A DNA stretch of 64,000 nucleotides from Anaeromassilibacillus sp001305115 (lineage in GTDB: Bacteria; Bacillota; Clostridia; Oscillospirales; Acutalibacteraceae): positions 930,001-994,000 of the forward strand of contig AP031437.1 of assembly GCA_042854365.1 (NCBI GenBank). The letters are read 5' to 3'. The translations under genes and the position numbers were made by a program. How positions within the stretch are numbered: position 1 is the first letter of the stretch; every line of letters starts with the position of its first letter. Below, piece after piece: positions 51,742 through 61,463 of the stretch. The notes below the pieces were generated by a model. The model saw nothing but the letters and a program-made list of their open reading frames with translations, was not told the origin of the DNA and did not search any database.

Positions 51742-52344
51742 ATGAAACGACTTGAAAAGGCGATTTGTCTTGCCATGATTTTTACGGTGTTGTTTTCCTT
51801 TACAGGATTTGCTGCACAGTGTGAAGATATCCCAGAGCATGTTCTACGGCTGCATGTTCTGGCAAACTCGGATTCGAAAGAGGACCAGACGTTAAAGCTC
51901 CAAGTGCGTGACCGCATTTTACAGGAAAGCGCTGGGATGCTCGATGATGTTCAGAACAAAGAGGATGCGGAACAGTGCATTCGAGAAAAGCTGCCGGAGT
52001 TACAGCGAGCTGCTGCGGATGAAATTGCAGCGCGTGGATATGACTATCCGGTTACAGTGCAATTGGAACGCACCTATTTCCCAACAAGAGAATATGAACA
52101 GGTTACACTGCCAGCGGGAATGTATGAGGCTCTACGGGTTTGTATCGGGAACGCAGAAGGGCATAATTGGTGGTGTGTGATCTTTCCTCCTATGTGCCTT
52201 CCAGCCGCAGAGGAATCGCAGGAGTTGGAAGATGTCCTGGACGCCCAACAGCTTCAGATTGTAGAGGGACAAAACCGGTATATCATCAAATTCAAAACCT
52301 TAGAGTACTATGAACAAATAAAAGCATGGCTGGCCGGCTTTTAA
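51742..52344 (+). CDS. spoIIR: Stage II sporulation protein R
   Basis: This secreted signal from the forespore activates the SpoIIGA protease and so sigma-E in the mother cell. The 200-residue product has a signal peptide (about 1-25) and the SpoIIR core IPEHVLRLHVLANSDSKEDQ, LKLQVRDRIL and GHNWWCVIFPPMC. A terminator follows. Its presence indicates a spore-forming lineage. No clear sigma-F promoter was read by eye. Confidence 0.95.
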   Translation: MKRLEKAICLAMIFTVLFSFTGFAAQCEDIPEHVLRLHVLANSDSKEDQTLKLQVRDRILQESAGMLDDVQNKEDAEQCIREKLPELQRAAADEIAARGYDYPVTVQLERTYFPTREYEQVTLPAGMYEALRVCIGNAEGHNWWCVIFPPMCLPAAEESQELEDVLDAQQLQIVEGQNRYIIKFKTLEYYEQIKAWLAGF

Positions 52345-52357
52345 AAAATGTACACAG

Positions 52358-52387
52358 GAAGGGAACCCGTGTAGGGTTCCTTTTTTT
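52358..52387 (+). terminator. Terminator of spoIIR
   Basis: GGAACCC-gtgta-GGGTTCC stem followed by TTTTTTT. Confidence 0.92.
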
Positions 52388-52456
52388 ATATGCGGAATTA
52401 TTCTTGCGTAGAAAGAACGTATAATGAATAGGAACGAACGATCGGAGGGGTTCATA

Positions 52457-55400
52457 TTGCTACATTTACTTCTTGGACGTGCAGGAAGTGGAAAGACCAC
52501 ATATCTGCGCAATTTGTTAAAGGAAACACCTGTAACCCGACAGCCGATTTTGCTTGTACCAGAACAGGGGTCCTTCCAGAATGAACGGGCAATGTTGCGC
52601 CTTTTGGGACCAAAAGATGCACAACGTGTTTGGGTGCTCAGTTTTTCTCGACTGGCGGATCGGGCGTTTCGCACATATGGAGGTGTGGCGGGCCGGCGTC
52701 TGGATGACGGTGGACGCAGTATCTTTATGAGCCTGGCGCTGGAACAAGTGAAGGACCAGTTGGATTTTTACCGGAAAAGTGCAGAGGATACAGAACTGGT
52801 TCGCTTGCTTCTGGAAGAAGCAGCAGAATTAAAGATGTGTGGGATTCATCCGAAAGATCTGTCCGATGCGGCGGAGATACCGGCAAGTCCATTGTCCAGT
52901 ACACTGCGGCAGAAGGCGAAAGAGCTCGCCTTGATCTTCGCGGCATATGATGCCCTGGTAGCGCAAAGTTATGTGGACCCTCTGGATGATCTTACCCGAT
53001 TAAAGGCCCTGCTGGAAGAGCATGCCTTTTTCAAAAATTGTGTGGTGGCGCTCGATTCTTTTCAGAGCTTTACGGTTCAAGAATATCAAATCCTTGCTTC
53101 CATGCTGGAACAGGCGGACGAAGTGTACGTCTCCCTGTGTGTCGATCAGCTGGATGATCCGGAACGGGGGATGGGATTGTTCTCGCTTGTGCGCCATACG
53201 GGAAACACGTTGATCCGGATGGCCAAAGAGCGAGGGGTTAAAGTGGCTGCCCCGGAGCTTCTGGAGCCAGGAAAGCGATTCCGGTCAAAAGGGCTTTCTG
53301 CTCTGGAAGCGAATGTATTCCGGACGACTCGCCGTGCTTCGTGCCCCGCCTCAGGAGCGGTTCTCTATGAAGCGAAAGACTTGTATGATGAAGCGGAATA
53401 TGTAGCAGCTACGATTCGCAATTTGGTGATGGAGCGCGGATACCGTTATCGAGACTTTGCAGTCATCGTTCGTACGCCAGAGCAGTATAGGGGAATCCTG
53501 GATGTGGCTTTGGAACATCGGAATATCCCATATTTTATGGACAAGCCACAGGCGATAGACGCCGAACCACTGATGCGGTTGGTTCTTTCTGCCTTTCAGG
53601 TGGTGCGGTCAGGTTTTGCCTCTGGGGATGTATTTACGTTTTTGAAAACCGGCCTGGTGGGACTATCTACAGAGCAAATTTCCGAACTGGAAAACTATAC
53701 ATATCTTTGGAATCTCTCCGGACGAAAGTGGAAAGAAGAATGGACGGATCATCCACAGGGGTTTGCAGAGGAATGGACCGATCATGACCAGCAGCAGTTG
53801 GAATCTTTGAATCAGAACCGGAGAACGATCGTAGAACCGCTGCTCCGTTTTTCAAAGCGTGTGGTAGAGGTGGACGGAGAAGGAATGGCTTTGGCGGTGT
53901 ACCGGCTTTTGTCCGATCTACAGGCTGCCGAACATCTGAAAGCATTGGCGGGTCGGCTTGCTGCAAATGGTAGGACAGAACTCGCGGAACGACAGCTTCG
54001 CCTGTGGGACATACTAATGGCGATTCTCGACCAAAGCGCTCTGGTGCTCAAGGGATGTTGCCTACAGTACACGCGGTATGCGGAGTTACTGCGCTTGGTG
54101 ATCCTAGCGAATGACATTGCGAGCATTCCAGAGGGGTTGGATGAGGTGACCGTTGGCGCAGCGGACCGTATCCGAACAGAAGAACCCAAGGTGGTTTTTC
54201 TTTTAGGGGCGACCCAGGGGGATTTTCCCCTTTCTCCCAGTGCGAACTGTGTATTTAGCAACGGAGAACGTCGGGAATTGATTGCCTTGGGGTTACCGCT
54301 GAACGATACCTTAGAGGGGATTGCTGTGCAGGAGCGGTTTTTGGCCTATGCGGCTATGAGTGCAGCTTCTGAACGCCTTTATATCAGCTTCCCGGCTGCT
54401 GGAATAGAGGGGGAACCGAAGCACGCATCTCCGATTGTCACAGAATCACTGGCAATTTTGCAGGATTTGCCGGTATATACTCCTTACAGTATTCCTCAGA
54501 CGTGGATGACCAATGCAGAACAGCCTGCGTTTGCTTTAGCGGCTCAAAACTGGAACGATAATACGCCGCTCTCCGCTACGATGCGGAAGCTCTTCACCGA
54601 ACGCCGGGAATACGAGGCGCGTATAGCAGCCTTGGACCGCGCTGCAAAGAAACGGGTGGTTACCTTTGCAGATGAGCGGAAGGCGCAAAAGTTATTTGGC
54701 GTAAATATGAATGTTTCAGCAACTCAAATTGAAACGTTCTATCTCTGCCGGTTTCAATATTTTTGCCGGTATGGGTTGCGGGCAAAAGAGCGCCGTACCG
54801 CCGAGATGGACGCCTTGGAATATGGAAGCTTGATGCACTATCTACTGGAACATCTCTTCCGCGATACAGGTGCTCAAAAGCTCCACGCAATGAAACAGCA
54901 AGAACTCAAAGAAGAGATTGGCAGCCTTTTGGAACAGTATCTGGAGACCCGCTTGGGGGGGATGCAGAATAAAACGCCGCGGTTTACCTATCTTTTTGCG
55001 CGGTTATCCGAGGCCGCATTGGTGATCGTTGCCCACATTGCAGAGGAACTTTGTCAGAGCCGGTTTGAGCCGGTCGATTTTGAATTGCCGATCGGCGGCG
55101 ATGGAATCCCTCCGCTGGCGATTCCTCTGTCGGATGGAGGAATGGTATCTATCAATGGAAAAGTGGACCGGGTGGATCTGTTTGATCGGGACGGCGTGCA
55201 GTATCTGCGTGTGGTGGACTATAAAACTGGAAAGAAAGAGTTCAAACTGTCCGATGTGATCTATGGCGTCAACATGCAGATGCTGATTTATCTGGCTACT
55301 CTCAGTGAAAATGCAGAAGCACGTTATGGTGGCAAACTTGCACCTGCGGGAATCCTTTATGTCCCAGCTTCCCGGCCGAACCTTTCTGCCGCGCGCGATG

Positions 55401-55843
55401 TTTCTAAAGAAAAAATCCAGAGGGAAGAAGCCAAAAAGCTACGCATGAACGGTTTGCTGATCGATGACCCAGACATCTTGACCGCGATGGAGCCCGATGC
55501 TGCTGGGACCTATATCCCGGTAGTCCTGAAAAATGGCGTGCCTGCGAGGCGGGATAGCGTGGTATCCCCGCGGGAAATGAATGCCATTCTGCGCCGGGTG
55601 CGGGACTTAGCAGCTTCTATGGCGGAAGAACTTCACCGCGGCCATTTGGCAGCTGTGCCCCTCAAGGGGGATACGGACGCCTGCAACTGGTGTCCCTATT
55701 TTGCGGTTTGTTGCAGGGAACAGGAGGATACAGCAAGACAGATGAACAAATGGGATCGCGATGCTGTGATCGCAGAATTGACGGAGAGGGAGGAAGAACC
55801 GGATGGGCCGAAATTGGACCCCCAGCCAGCGGGACGCCATTGA
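52457..55843 (+). CDS. addB: ATP-dependent helicase/nuclease subunit B
   Basis: This is a subunit of the AddAB complex, which processes DNA double-strand ends at Chi-like sites for RecA. The ~1128 residues include a Walker A (LLLGRAGSGKTTYLRNLL), and a C-terminal RecB-type nuclease domain with GKVDRVDLFDRDG and VVDYKTGKKEF. The iron-sulfur cysteines lie in FYLCRFQYFC and CNWCPYFAVC. A TTG at 52457 seven bases after GGAGGGG is the likely start rather than the ATG at 52424. It overlaps addA by 41 bases. Confidence 0.94.
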   Translation: MLHLLLGRAGSGKTTYLRNLLKETPVTRQPILLVPEQGSFQNERAMLRLLGPKDAQRVWVLSFSRLADRAFRTYGGVAGRRLDDGGRSIFMSLALEQVKDQLDFYRKSAEDTELVRLLLEEAAELKMCGIHPKDLSDAAEIPASPLSSTLRQKAKELALIFAAYDALVAQSYVDPLDDLTRLKALLEEHAFFKNCVVALDSFQSFTVQEYQILASMLEQADEVYVSLCVDQLDDPERGMGLFSLVRHTGNTLIRMAKERGVKVAAPELLEPGKRFRSKGLSALEANVFRTTRRASCPASGAVLYEAKDLYDEAEYVAATIRNLVMERGYRYRDFAVIVRTPEQYRGILDVALEHRNIPYFMDKPQAIDAEPLMRLVLSAFQVVRSGFASGDVFTFLKTGLVGLSTEQISELENYTYLWNLSGRKWKEEWTDHPQGFAEEWTDHDQQQLESLNQNRRTIVEPLLRFSKRVVEVDGEGMALAVYRLLSDLQAAEHLKALAGRLAANGRTELAERQLRLWDILMAILDQSALVLKGCCLQYTRYAELLRLVILANDIASIPEGLDEVTVGAADRIRTEEPKVVFLLGATQGDFPLSPSANCVFSNGERRELIALGLPLNDTLEGIAVQERFLAYAAMSAASERLYISFPAAGIEGEPKHASPIVTESLAILQDLPVYTPYSIPQTWMTNAEQPAFALAAQNWNDNTPLSATMRKLFTERREYEARIAALDRAAKKRVVTFADERKAQKLFGVNMNVSATQIETFYLCRFQYFCRYGLRAKERRTAEMDALEYGSLMHYLLEHLFRDTGAQKLHAMKQQELKEEIGSLLEQYLETRLGGMQNKTPRFTYLFARLSEAALVIVAHIAEELCQSRFEPVDFELPIGGDGIPPLAIPLSDGGMVSINGKVDRVDLFDRDGVQYLRVVDYKTGKKEFKLSDVIYGVNMQMLIYLATLSENAEARYGGKLAPAGILYVPASRPNLSAARDVSKEKIQREEAKKLRMNGLLIDDPDILTAMEPDAAGTYIPVVLKNGVPARRDSVVSPREMNAILRRVRDLAASMAEELHRGHLAAVPLKGDTDACNWCPYFAVCCREQEDTARQMNKWDRDAVIAELTEREEEPDGPKLDPQPAGRH

Positions 55844-58800
55844 GGCGCGCGGCGGAACCCTATTGGTTTCTGCTGCTGCTGGTTCGGGGAAAACCGCTGT
55901 TTTGGTGCAGCGCGTGATGGAGCGGTTGACGGATGAGCAGCATCCCACAGATGCAGACCGCCTTTTGGTGGTTACCTTTACAAAGGCGGCAGCGGCCGAA
56001 ATGCGCGACCGTATAGCTGCACAAATTTCCCGTCTGTTGGAAGAGGACCCATATAATGTTCGCCTACAGCGCCAACAGATTTTATTGGCGCGGGCACAGA
56101 TCAGCACCATACACAGTTTTTGCAGCGAACTGGTGCGAGAAAACTTTTATAAGCTCGATGTATCGCCGGATTTCCGCATCTTAGACGATGCGGAAATGAC
56201 GTTGCTGCGGCACGATGCGATCACTCAGGTGTTGGACGAATATTATGCGTTGGGAGACGCGCTATTCTTTCAGTTAGTGGATGCTTTTTCTGCTGGACGC
56301 GATGATGCACAGCTCGTATCGACTGTGGAAACACTCTATGAATTTGTTCGTTCGCATCCGTTTCCAGAGCGCTGGTTGCGTGAGAAAGCCGCGCTTTACC
56401 GGGAGGAACTCCCTGCCTCTCAGACGGTTTGGGGGGAAACCGCTCTGCATTATGCGCAGGATGCCATAACATATGCGGTCGCGTTGACGCAAAATGCGTT
56501 GTCTTTGATGGAACAGGAGGCGGCCATCCAGAAAGCCTATCACGATGCATATGCTTCGGATTTGGCCGGATTGCTTGCATTGCAGACGTACGTACAAGAG
56601 AAGAATTGGAACGGACTTGCTTTTGCATGCCGGAATTTTTCCTATGAGAAGCTGAAACCTTTGCGTGGCTATGGAGATGACCCGCTCAAAAATAAGTTGA
56701 CCGCATCCCGCAAAGAAGTCAAAGCGACCATAGAAAAACTGACGGGGTTATTCCATGAGAGTGAAGAGGAATGTGCAGAGGACATCGCACAATTGGCTCC
56801 ATTGGTAGCCAAACTGTTTGAAGTGACTCTTCGTTTTGGGGAAACGCTTGACCGGATGAAGCAGGAGCGCCGTGCAGCCGACTTTGGGGATTTGGAGCAT
56901 TGGGCGCTAAAGCTTTTGGTCCGCGATACGCCGGAAGGTGTGGTCCGTACTTCAGATGCCGAGGAGTTGGCTGCCCGCTTCGATGAGATCATGGTGGACG
57001 AGTACCAAGATACCAACGAGGCACAGGATATGATTTTTCGCGCAGTTTCCCGGGAGGAATCCAATCTCTTTTTTGTAGGCGATGTTAAGCAGAGCATTTA
57101 CAGTTTCCGGCAAGCCATGCCGCAGATTTTTCTGCGCCGCCGGGCTGCTTACCCGCCCTATGACCGAACATTGGACGCCTATCCGGCAAGCATTGCTCTG
57201 GATCGGAATTTCCGGAGCCGGGCGGGGGTCACAGGCGCAGTCAATTTTGTTTTTCGCCAACTGATGAGCGTCCAAACAGGCGACCTTGATTATGGAGAAG
57301 GGGAAGAGTTAGTTCCCGGTGCAGCGTATCCACCTTCCTCTGGGGCGGATACAGAATTGACGGTCCTCGACCTCTCCAAAGGGGACGAAGAGGAGATGGT
57401 GCGCGCAGAGAGCCGTTATATTGCACAACGGATTCATCGGATGTTGGCGGAAGGCTTGCAGGTCACAGAGGACGGTGTTCAACGTCCGGTAGGGTATCAC
57501 GATTTTTGTATCCTGCTGCGCAGTGCAAACCGATATGCCAAAGAATACGCCAAGGAATTGCAGCGATTGGGGATTCCCGCTTGGGCGGATACCGGCGGGG
57601 GATTCTTTGCTGCTCCAGAGGTGGCCGTAGCGGTGTCGTTGTTGCGCGTCATCGACAATCCCATTCAGGATATTCCACTTTTGGCGGTACTGATGAGCCC
57701 TATCTATGGATTCACTCCGGATGATCTGGCGGATATTCGTGCGAAGGAGCGAAAAGAACCGCTCTACGTTGCCCTGGTACGGGCGTCTCAGGATGGGAAT
57801 GGGCGTGCGGAGCAAGTTCTGCGGGATATTGAAGAATATCGCATGTTGGCCGCTACACTGCCTTCGGACCGTTTGATTCATCTTGTTTACGAAAAGAGCG
57901 GATATCCCGATCTGGTACAGGCGATGCCCAATGGAGCGCTTCGATTGGCGAATGTACGCCTACTGATGGAATACGCAAAAAAATATGAGAGTTCTGGCTT
58001 CAATGGTCTGTCCGGTTTTGTGCGTATGCTGGATCGCTTGGAGCAGCAAGATGCAGACCTCGCCTCGGCGTCCTCTGTGAGTGGAGCCGAAGTCGTACAG
58101 ATTATGAGCATTCATCGAAGCAAAGGTCTGGAATTTCCCGTGTGTATTTTGGCTGGATGTTCTCGCCGTTTCAATAAGGAGCGCGGCGATGTATTGCTGC
58201 ATCCGGAATTGGGGTTGGGGGTAAAACTGAGGGACTCGGAAACCGGTGCACGGATGACCACGCTTCCGCGGGAAGCAGCTGCTTTGGAGATCGACCGCGG
58301 AGAGATGAGCGAGGAGTTGCGCGTATTGTATGTGGCAATGACACGCGCAAAAGAAAAGCTTCTTCTGTTGACTACGGTCAAGGATGCAGAAAAGACACTG
58401 GGAAAGTTGGCCTCCCGTTTGACGGAAGAACCGAGGCTACAGCCCTATGTGGTGCGCAGTGCTTCCTGCATTTCCGACTGGCTGCTCCTATGTGCGATGC
58501 GCCATCCGGATGGAGGAGTATTGCGCGAGATGGCTGCCGCTTTGCCGGGGATTACATTGCCCTGCGATACTCCATGGAAAATCGGTGTGGTTTATCCGGA
58601 AGTACAGGAAGAATCTTTGCCCATTGAGGAGGAAGGGCAAGCGCTTCCGGACATAACCCTTCAGAAAGATTTGGAACAGAAACTAAACTATGTTTATCCA
58701 TACGATGGATTGCGCGGTGTGCCAACCAAGGTGGCTGCCAGCGATTTGGCGGCAGAACCGTTTTCCTTTCAATATGCTGCTACGGCACGGCCAGCCTTTT

Positions 58801-59360
58801 TAAGCGAACAGGGGTTGACTCCCGCAGAGCGCGGGACAGCCTTGCATCATTTTATGCAGTTCTGCGACTTTGCGGTGGCGCGTGTTGATCCTGCACAAGA
58901 GAAGGACCGTTTGGTAAAGCAGGGATTCCTTTCTCGGGAAGAGGGGGAGGCTGTAGAGATCAGACGTGTACAAGCATTTTTTGCTTCCTCTTTGGCACAG
59001 AGAATGTTCCAAGCAGACCAGATCCTGCGGGAATACCGATTTACAGTGGAAATTACTGCGGGCGAGGTACAGCCCGGATTGCCCCAAACGCTCGCAAATG
59101 AAGCGGTTGTAATGCAGGGGGCAGTGGACTGTGCTTTTGAGGAGGACGGCAAATGGGTGGTGGTAGACTTTAAGACCGACCATGCCAAGGATGAAGAAGC
59201 CCTTTGGAAGCGATATGCGGCCCAGCTCGCCCTGTACCGCCGGGCACTTGTGGCTTGCACCGGCATTCCGGTCAAGGAATGCCTGCTGTACTCGTTCTTC
59301 TTAAACCGGGAGATTCGTGGAAAGGAGTTGCCTGAATATGCAATTAAAGCTTTTGAATGA
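55803..59360 (+). CDS. addA: ATP-dependent helicase/nuclease subunit A
   Basis: This is a UvrD/Rep-type 3'-5' helicase with a C-terminal nuclease domain, 1185 residues. It has a Walker A in LLVSAAAGSGKTAVLVQRV, Walker B in IMVDEYQDTNEAQD, motif RNFRSRAGV, and helicase motif VQIMSIHRSKGLEFPV. The nuclease motif reads GAVDCAFEEDGKWVVVDFKT. It is translationally coupled to addB. Both nuclease sites look intact. Confidence 0.95.
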   Translation: MGRNWTPSQRDAIEARGGTLLVSAAAGSGKTAVLVQRVMERLTDEQHPTDADRLLVVTFTKAAAAEMRDRIAAQISRLLEEDPYNVRLQRQQILLARAQISTIHSFCSELVRENFYKLDVSPDFRILDDAEMTLLRHDAITQVLDEYYALGDALFFQLVDAFSAGRDDAQLVSTVETLYEFVRSHPFPERWLREKAALYREELPASQTVWGETALHYAQDAITYAVALTQNALSLMEQEAAIQKAYHDAYASDLAGLLALQTYVQEKNWNGLAFACRNFSYEKLKPLRGYGDDPLKNKLTASRKEVKATIEKLTGLFHESEEECAEDIAQLAPLVAKLFEVTLRFGETLDRMKQERRAADFGDLEHWALKLLVRDTPEGVVRTSDAEELAARFDEIMVDEYQDTNEAQDMIFRAVSREESNLFFVGDVKQSIYSFRQAMPQIFLRRRAAYPPYDRTLDAYPASIALDRNFRSRAGVTGAVNFVFRQLMSVQTGDLDYGEGEELVPGAAYPPSSGADTELTVLDLSKGDEEEMVRAESRYIAQRIHRMLAEGLQVTEDGVQRPVGYHDFCILLRSANRYAKEYAKELQRLGIPAWADTGGGFFAAPEVAVAVSLLRVIDNPIQDIPLLAVLMSPIYGFTPDDLADIRAKERKEPLYVALVRASQDGNGRAEQVLRDIEEYRMLAATLPSDRLIHLVYEKSGYPDLVQAMPNGALRLANVRLLMEYAKKYESSGFNGLSGFVRMLDRLEQQDADLASASSVSGAEVVQIMSIHRSKGLEFPVCILAGCSRRFNKERGDVLLHPELGLGVKLRDSETGARMTTLPREAAALEIDRGEMSEELRVLYVAMTRAKEKLLLLTTVKDAEKTLGKLASRLTEEPRLQPYVVRSASCISDWLLLCAMRHPDGGVLREMAAALPGITLPCDTPWKIGVVYPEVQEESLPIEEEGQALPDITLQKDLEQKLNYVYPYDGLRGVPTKVAASDLAAEPFSFQYAATARPAFLSEQGLTPAERGTALHHFMQFCDFAVARVDPAQEKDRLVKQGFLSREEGEAVEIRRVQAFFASSLAQRMFQADQILREYRFTVEITAGEVQPGLPQTLANEAVVMQGAVDCAFEEDGKWVVVDFKTDHAKDEEALWKRYAAQLALYRRALVACTGIPVKECLLYSFFLNREIRGKELPEYAIKAFE

Positions 59361-59703
59361 GGAGTTCGCCGTCTGTAAACTTGCTCGTGCGGAACAAGTT
59401 CCGTGGGAGGCCCAATTTGTGTTTGTGGGAAAGACAGATGAAGAACTGTCGCTAGTCTGTCCAGTAGAGTCGGTCCCAATGGAGTGCCTCCAACAGGAGA
59501 GGGGATGGCGGTGTTTCCGCGTGGAAGGCCCCTTGAATTTTACACTGGTTGGCATCCTTTCAAAGATAACCGGGGTGTTGGCGGAGAGACAAATCCCGGT
59601 GTTTGCCGTATCGACATTTGATACGGATTATCTCTTGGTGCGTACCGACCACCTCTGCCAAGCCAGGAAAGCGTTGGAATTGGCGGGATATACCTTTGTT
59701 TAA
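59338..59703 (+). CDS. ACT-domain protein
   Basis: This is a 121-residue protein of the small ACT-domain family that resembles aspartate-kinase/CASTOR-type ACT modules (LNEEFAVCKLARAEQVPWEA, LVGILSKITGVLAERQIPVF, TDYLLVRTDHLCQARKALEL). The start codon lies inside the addA end, 23-base overlap, with AAGGAG upstream, so it is expressed with addAB. The ligand and role are unknown, and the link to DNA repair may be only positional. Confidence 0.78.
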   Translation: MQLKLLNEEFAVCKLARAEQVPWEAQFVFVGKTDEELSLVCPVESVPMECLQQERGWRCFRVEGPLNFTLVGILSKITGVLAERQIPVFAVSTFDTDYLLVRTDHLCQARKALELAGYTFV

Positions 59704-59790
59704 CAGGATGTTTTTTCGTACGTGACCAGCATTTTCTACATTTCTACAAAAGTGGTTTGACCGTATGGATGCAGGGAATATCGGAAAAAT

Positions 59791-59827
59791 GAAAAACGGG
59801 GAGACAGCGTGTAGCTATCTCCCCGTT
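59791..59827 (-). terminator. Terminator of the YbjQ-family gene
   Basis: On the minus strand AACGGGGAGA pairs with TCTCCCCGTT and is followed by TTTCATTTTTC. Confidence 0.82.
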
Positions 59828-59850
59828 GGCGCACGAGTGCGTAAGACCTA

Positions 59851-60162
59851 TTATTTAAACTTTACGGCTGTACCGTATGCGATGACCTCAGCAGCGCCCT
59901 GCATGACAGCTGCTGAAGCATAGCGGATATTGATGACCGCGTCCGCTCCCAATTGCTCTGCTTCTTCCACCATACGTTTCGTGGCCAGTGCGCGGGCTTC
60001 ATTCATCATATCCGTATAGGCTTTTAGTTCACCGCCGATGATGGTTTTAAAACTCTGCGTGATGTCGCGTCCGATGTTCTTTGACTGGATGGTACTTCCT
60101 TTTACAAGACTGAGCATTTCCAGTTCTTTGCCCGTGATATAATCAGTATTTACTAAGATCAT
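59851..60162 (-). CDS. YbjQ / UPF0145 family protein
   Basis: This ~103-residue protein has the family pattern: ITGKELEMLSLVKGSTIQSK, the central GGELKAYTDMMNEARALATK and GADAVINIRYA near the C-terminus. The family is sometimes called heavy-metal-binding, but its function is not established. The ATG at 60162 has AAGGAG upstream at 11 bases. It overlaps the small membrane protein gene by 20 bases, so the two form a unit. Confidence 0.88.
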   Translation of the reverse strand: MILVNTDYITGKELEMLSLVKGSTIQSKNIGRDITQSFKTIIGGELKAYTDMMNEARALATKRMVEEAEQLGADAVINIRYASAAVMQGAAEVIAYGTAVKFK

Positions 60163-60361
60163 TTTCTTCACCGCTCCTTATTTCTTTGATTCGTTGAACC
60201 AACACATATACCGATACGCCGATCCATGCAGCGGACACGAGGATTCCGATTCCCTTCCAAAACCAAGGGATAGGCAGTAGGGCACAACCAATCAACCAGA
60301 CTGCAAACCAGGCGACTAAAAGGACAGTAATCAGAATCGGTGCCAGCATCTTTTTCCACAT
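60143..60361 (-). CDS. Small two-helix membrane protein
   Basis: This ~72-residue protein has two hydrophobic segments (ILITVLLVAWFAVWLIGCAL and GIGILVSAAWIGVSVYVLV) and a charged tail (RIKEIRSGEENDLSKY). The ATG at 60361 is nine bases from AAGGG. It is translated just before the YbjQ-family protein, and the pair is often found together. The function is unknown. Confidence 0.65.
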   Translation of the reverse strand: MWKKMLAPILITVLLVAWFAVWLIGCALLPIPWFWKGIGILVSAAWIGVSVYVLVQRIKEIRSGEENDLSKY

Positions 60362-60469
60362 GGCGCTCATCCCTTTCGCGCTCATAGTAGTACAGGGAAC
60401 CGATAAAATAGTTTTAATAAAGAATATTACACAATTTTTATCTTCTACCCAAATGGATGAAATAATCCT

Positions 60470-60498
60470 TGACAAATGAAGGATGGAATGATAAAGTT
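60470..60498 (+). promoter_or_regulatory. Promoter of infC-rpmI-rplT
   Basis: TTGACA (60470-60475) and TAAAGT (60493-60498) with a 17-base spacer. Transcription should begin near 60505, giving a 160-base leader. Confidence 0.85.
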
Positions 60499-60504
60499 AA
60501 TAGG

Positions 60505-60667
60505 TAAAAACAAAGCGGGGCATTGCCCACACCTGTGTGGTTCCGTCCGTCATGGGTCAATACGTACACAGAAGCGGTTTGTAACTGTGGTATTGATGCG
60601 CGAGCGGAGGAATTCTGCCCGCGTTTTTTGTTGAATTGCAGATAACGTGATTTGGAGGTGCTTAACC
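60505..60667 (+). promoter_or_regulatory. L20-type autoregulatory leader of infC
   Basis: The leader holds a long helix (TCAATAC with GTATTGA, inside which CACAG pairs with CTGTG) and then a terminator-like stem (CGCG-agc-GGAG with partner CTGCCCGCG) ending in TTTTTTG at about 60626. This matches the known mechanism in Firmicutes where ribosomal protein L20 binds the leader and causes premature termination. The structure is read by eye. Confidence 0.75.
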
Positions 60668-61186
60668 ATTAGCAACAAGGAACTACAGATTAACGAAGAA
60701 ATTCGTGACAGAGAAGTGCGTGTCATCGGTTCGGATGGCAACCAGCTTGGGGTGATGCCCACTGCAAAGGCGCTGGAGATGGCGTTCGGACAAAATTTGG
60801 ACCTTGTAAAAATTGCACCGCAGGCAACGCCCCCGGTATGCAAGATTATCGATTACGGAAAGTACCGGTTTGAACAGACGAAACGTGAGAAGGAAGCCAG
60901 AAAGAACCAGCGTGTCGTCGAGATCAAGGAAATCCGCCTGTCCCTCAATATCGACACCCACGACTTTGAGACGAAGGTTGGCCATGCCACCCGATTCTTG
61001 AAGGAAGGCAATAAGGTCAAGGTTTCCATCCGCTTCCGCGGCCGTGAGATGGGGCATCCCGAGCAGGGCCACGAGATTATGCGGCGGTTTGCAGAGGCGC
61101 TCAGCGAGATTGCCAATGTGGAGAAACCGTCGAAGCTGGAAGGACGCAACATGCTGATGTTCCTTGCATCCAAACCCGCTAAATAA
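60668..61186 (+). CDS. infC: Translation initiation factor IF-3 (AUU start)
   Basis: IF-3 binds the 30S subunit and checks start-codon choice. The 172 residues include the N-terminal ISNKELQINEEIRDREVRVI, the linker region rich in Lys and the C-terminal VKVSIRFRGREMGHPEQGHE. The start codon is ATT at 60668: GGAGGTG lies seven bases before it and no ATG or GTG fits. A rare AUU start is the known means by which IF-3 limits its own synthesis. Operon infC-rpmI-rplT. Confidence 0.95.
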   Translation: MSNKELQINEEIRDREVRVIGSDGNQLGVMPTAKALEMAFGQNLDLVKIAPQATPPVCKIIDYGKYRFEQTKREKEARKNQRVVEIKEIRLSLNIDTHDFETKVGHATRFLKEGNKVKVSIRFRGREMGHPEQGHEIMRRFAEALSEIANVEKPSKLEGRNMLMFLASKPAK

Positions 61187-61209
61187 TCATTTTTAAGGAG
61201 GAGCATACC

Positions 61210-61407
61210 ATGCCCAAGATTAAAACACACAGCGGCGCGAAAAAGCGCTTCAAGCTTTCTAAGAACGGAAAGGTCATCCGCGCCCACGCCAATAAATCTC
61301 ACATTTTGAACAAGAAGACCACCAAGCGTAAGAGAGGCCTGCGTCAGACCACTGTGGCGGATAAGACGAATGTACGCCAGGTGAAGCGCCTGGTGCCTTA
61401 TAAATAA
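61210..61407 (+). CDS. rpmI: 50S ribosomal protein L35
   Basis: This is a 65-residue basic protein: PKIKTHSGAKKRFKLSKNGK with the C-terminal VRQVKRLVPYK. AAGGAGGAG precedes the ATG. It lies between infC and rplT as in nearly all bacteria. Confidence 0.97.
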   Translation: MPKIKTHSGAKKRFKLSKNGKVIRAHANKSHILNKKTTKRKRGLRQTTVADKTNVRQVKRLVPYK

Positions 61408-61463
61408 GCACAGGCAACGCTTCGTTTTTCACAAAATTATAACCATTACTGGAGGTATATAAA

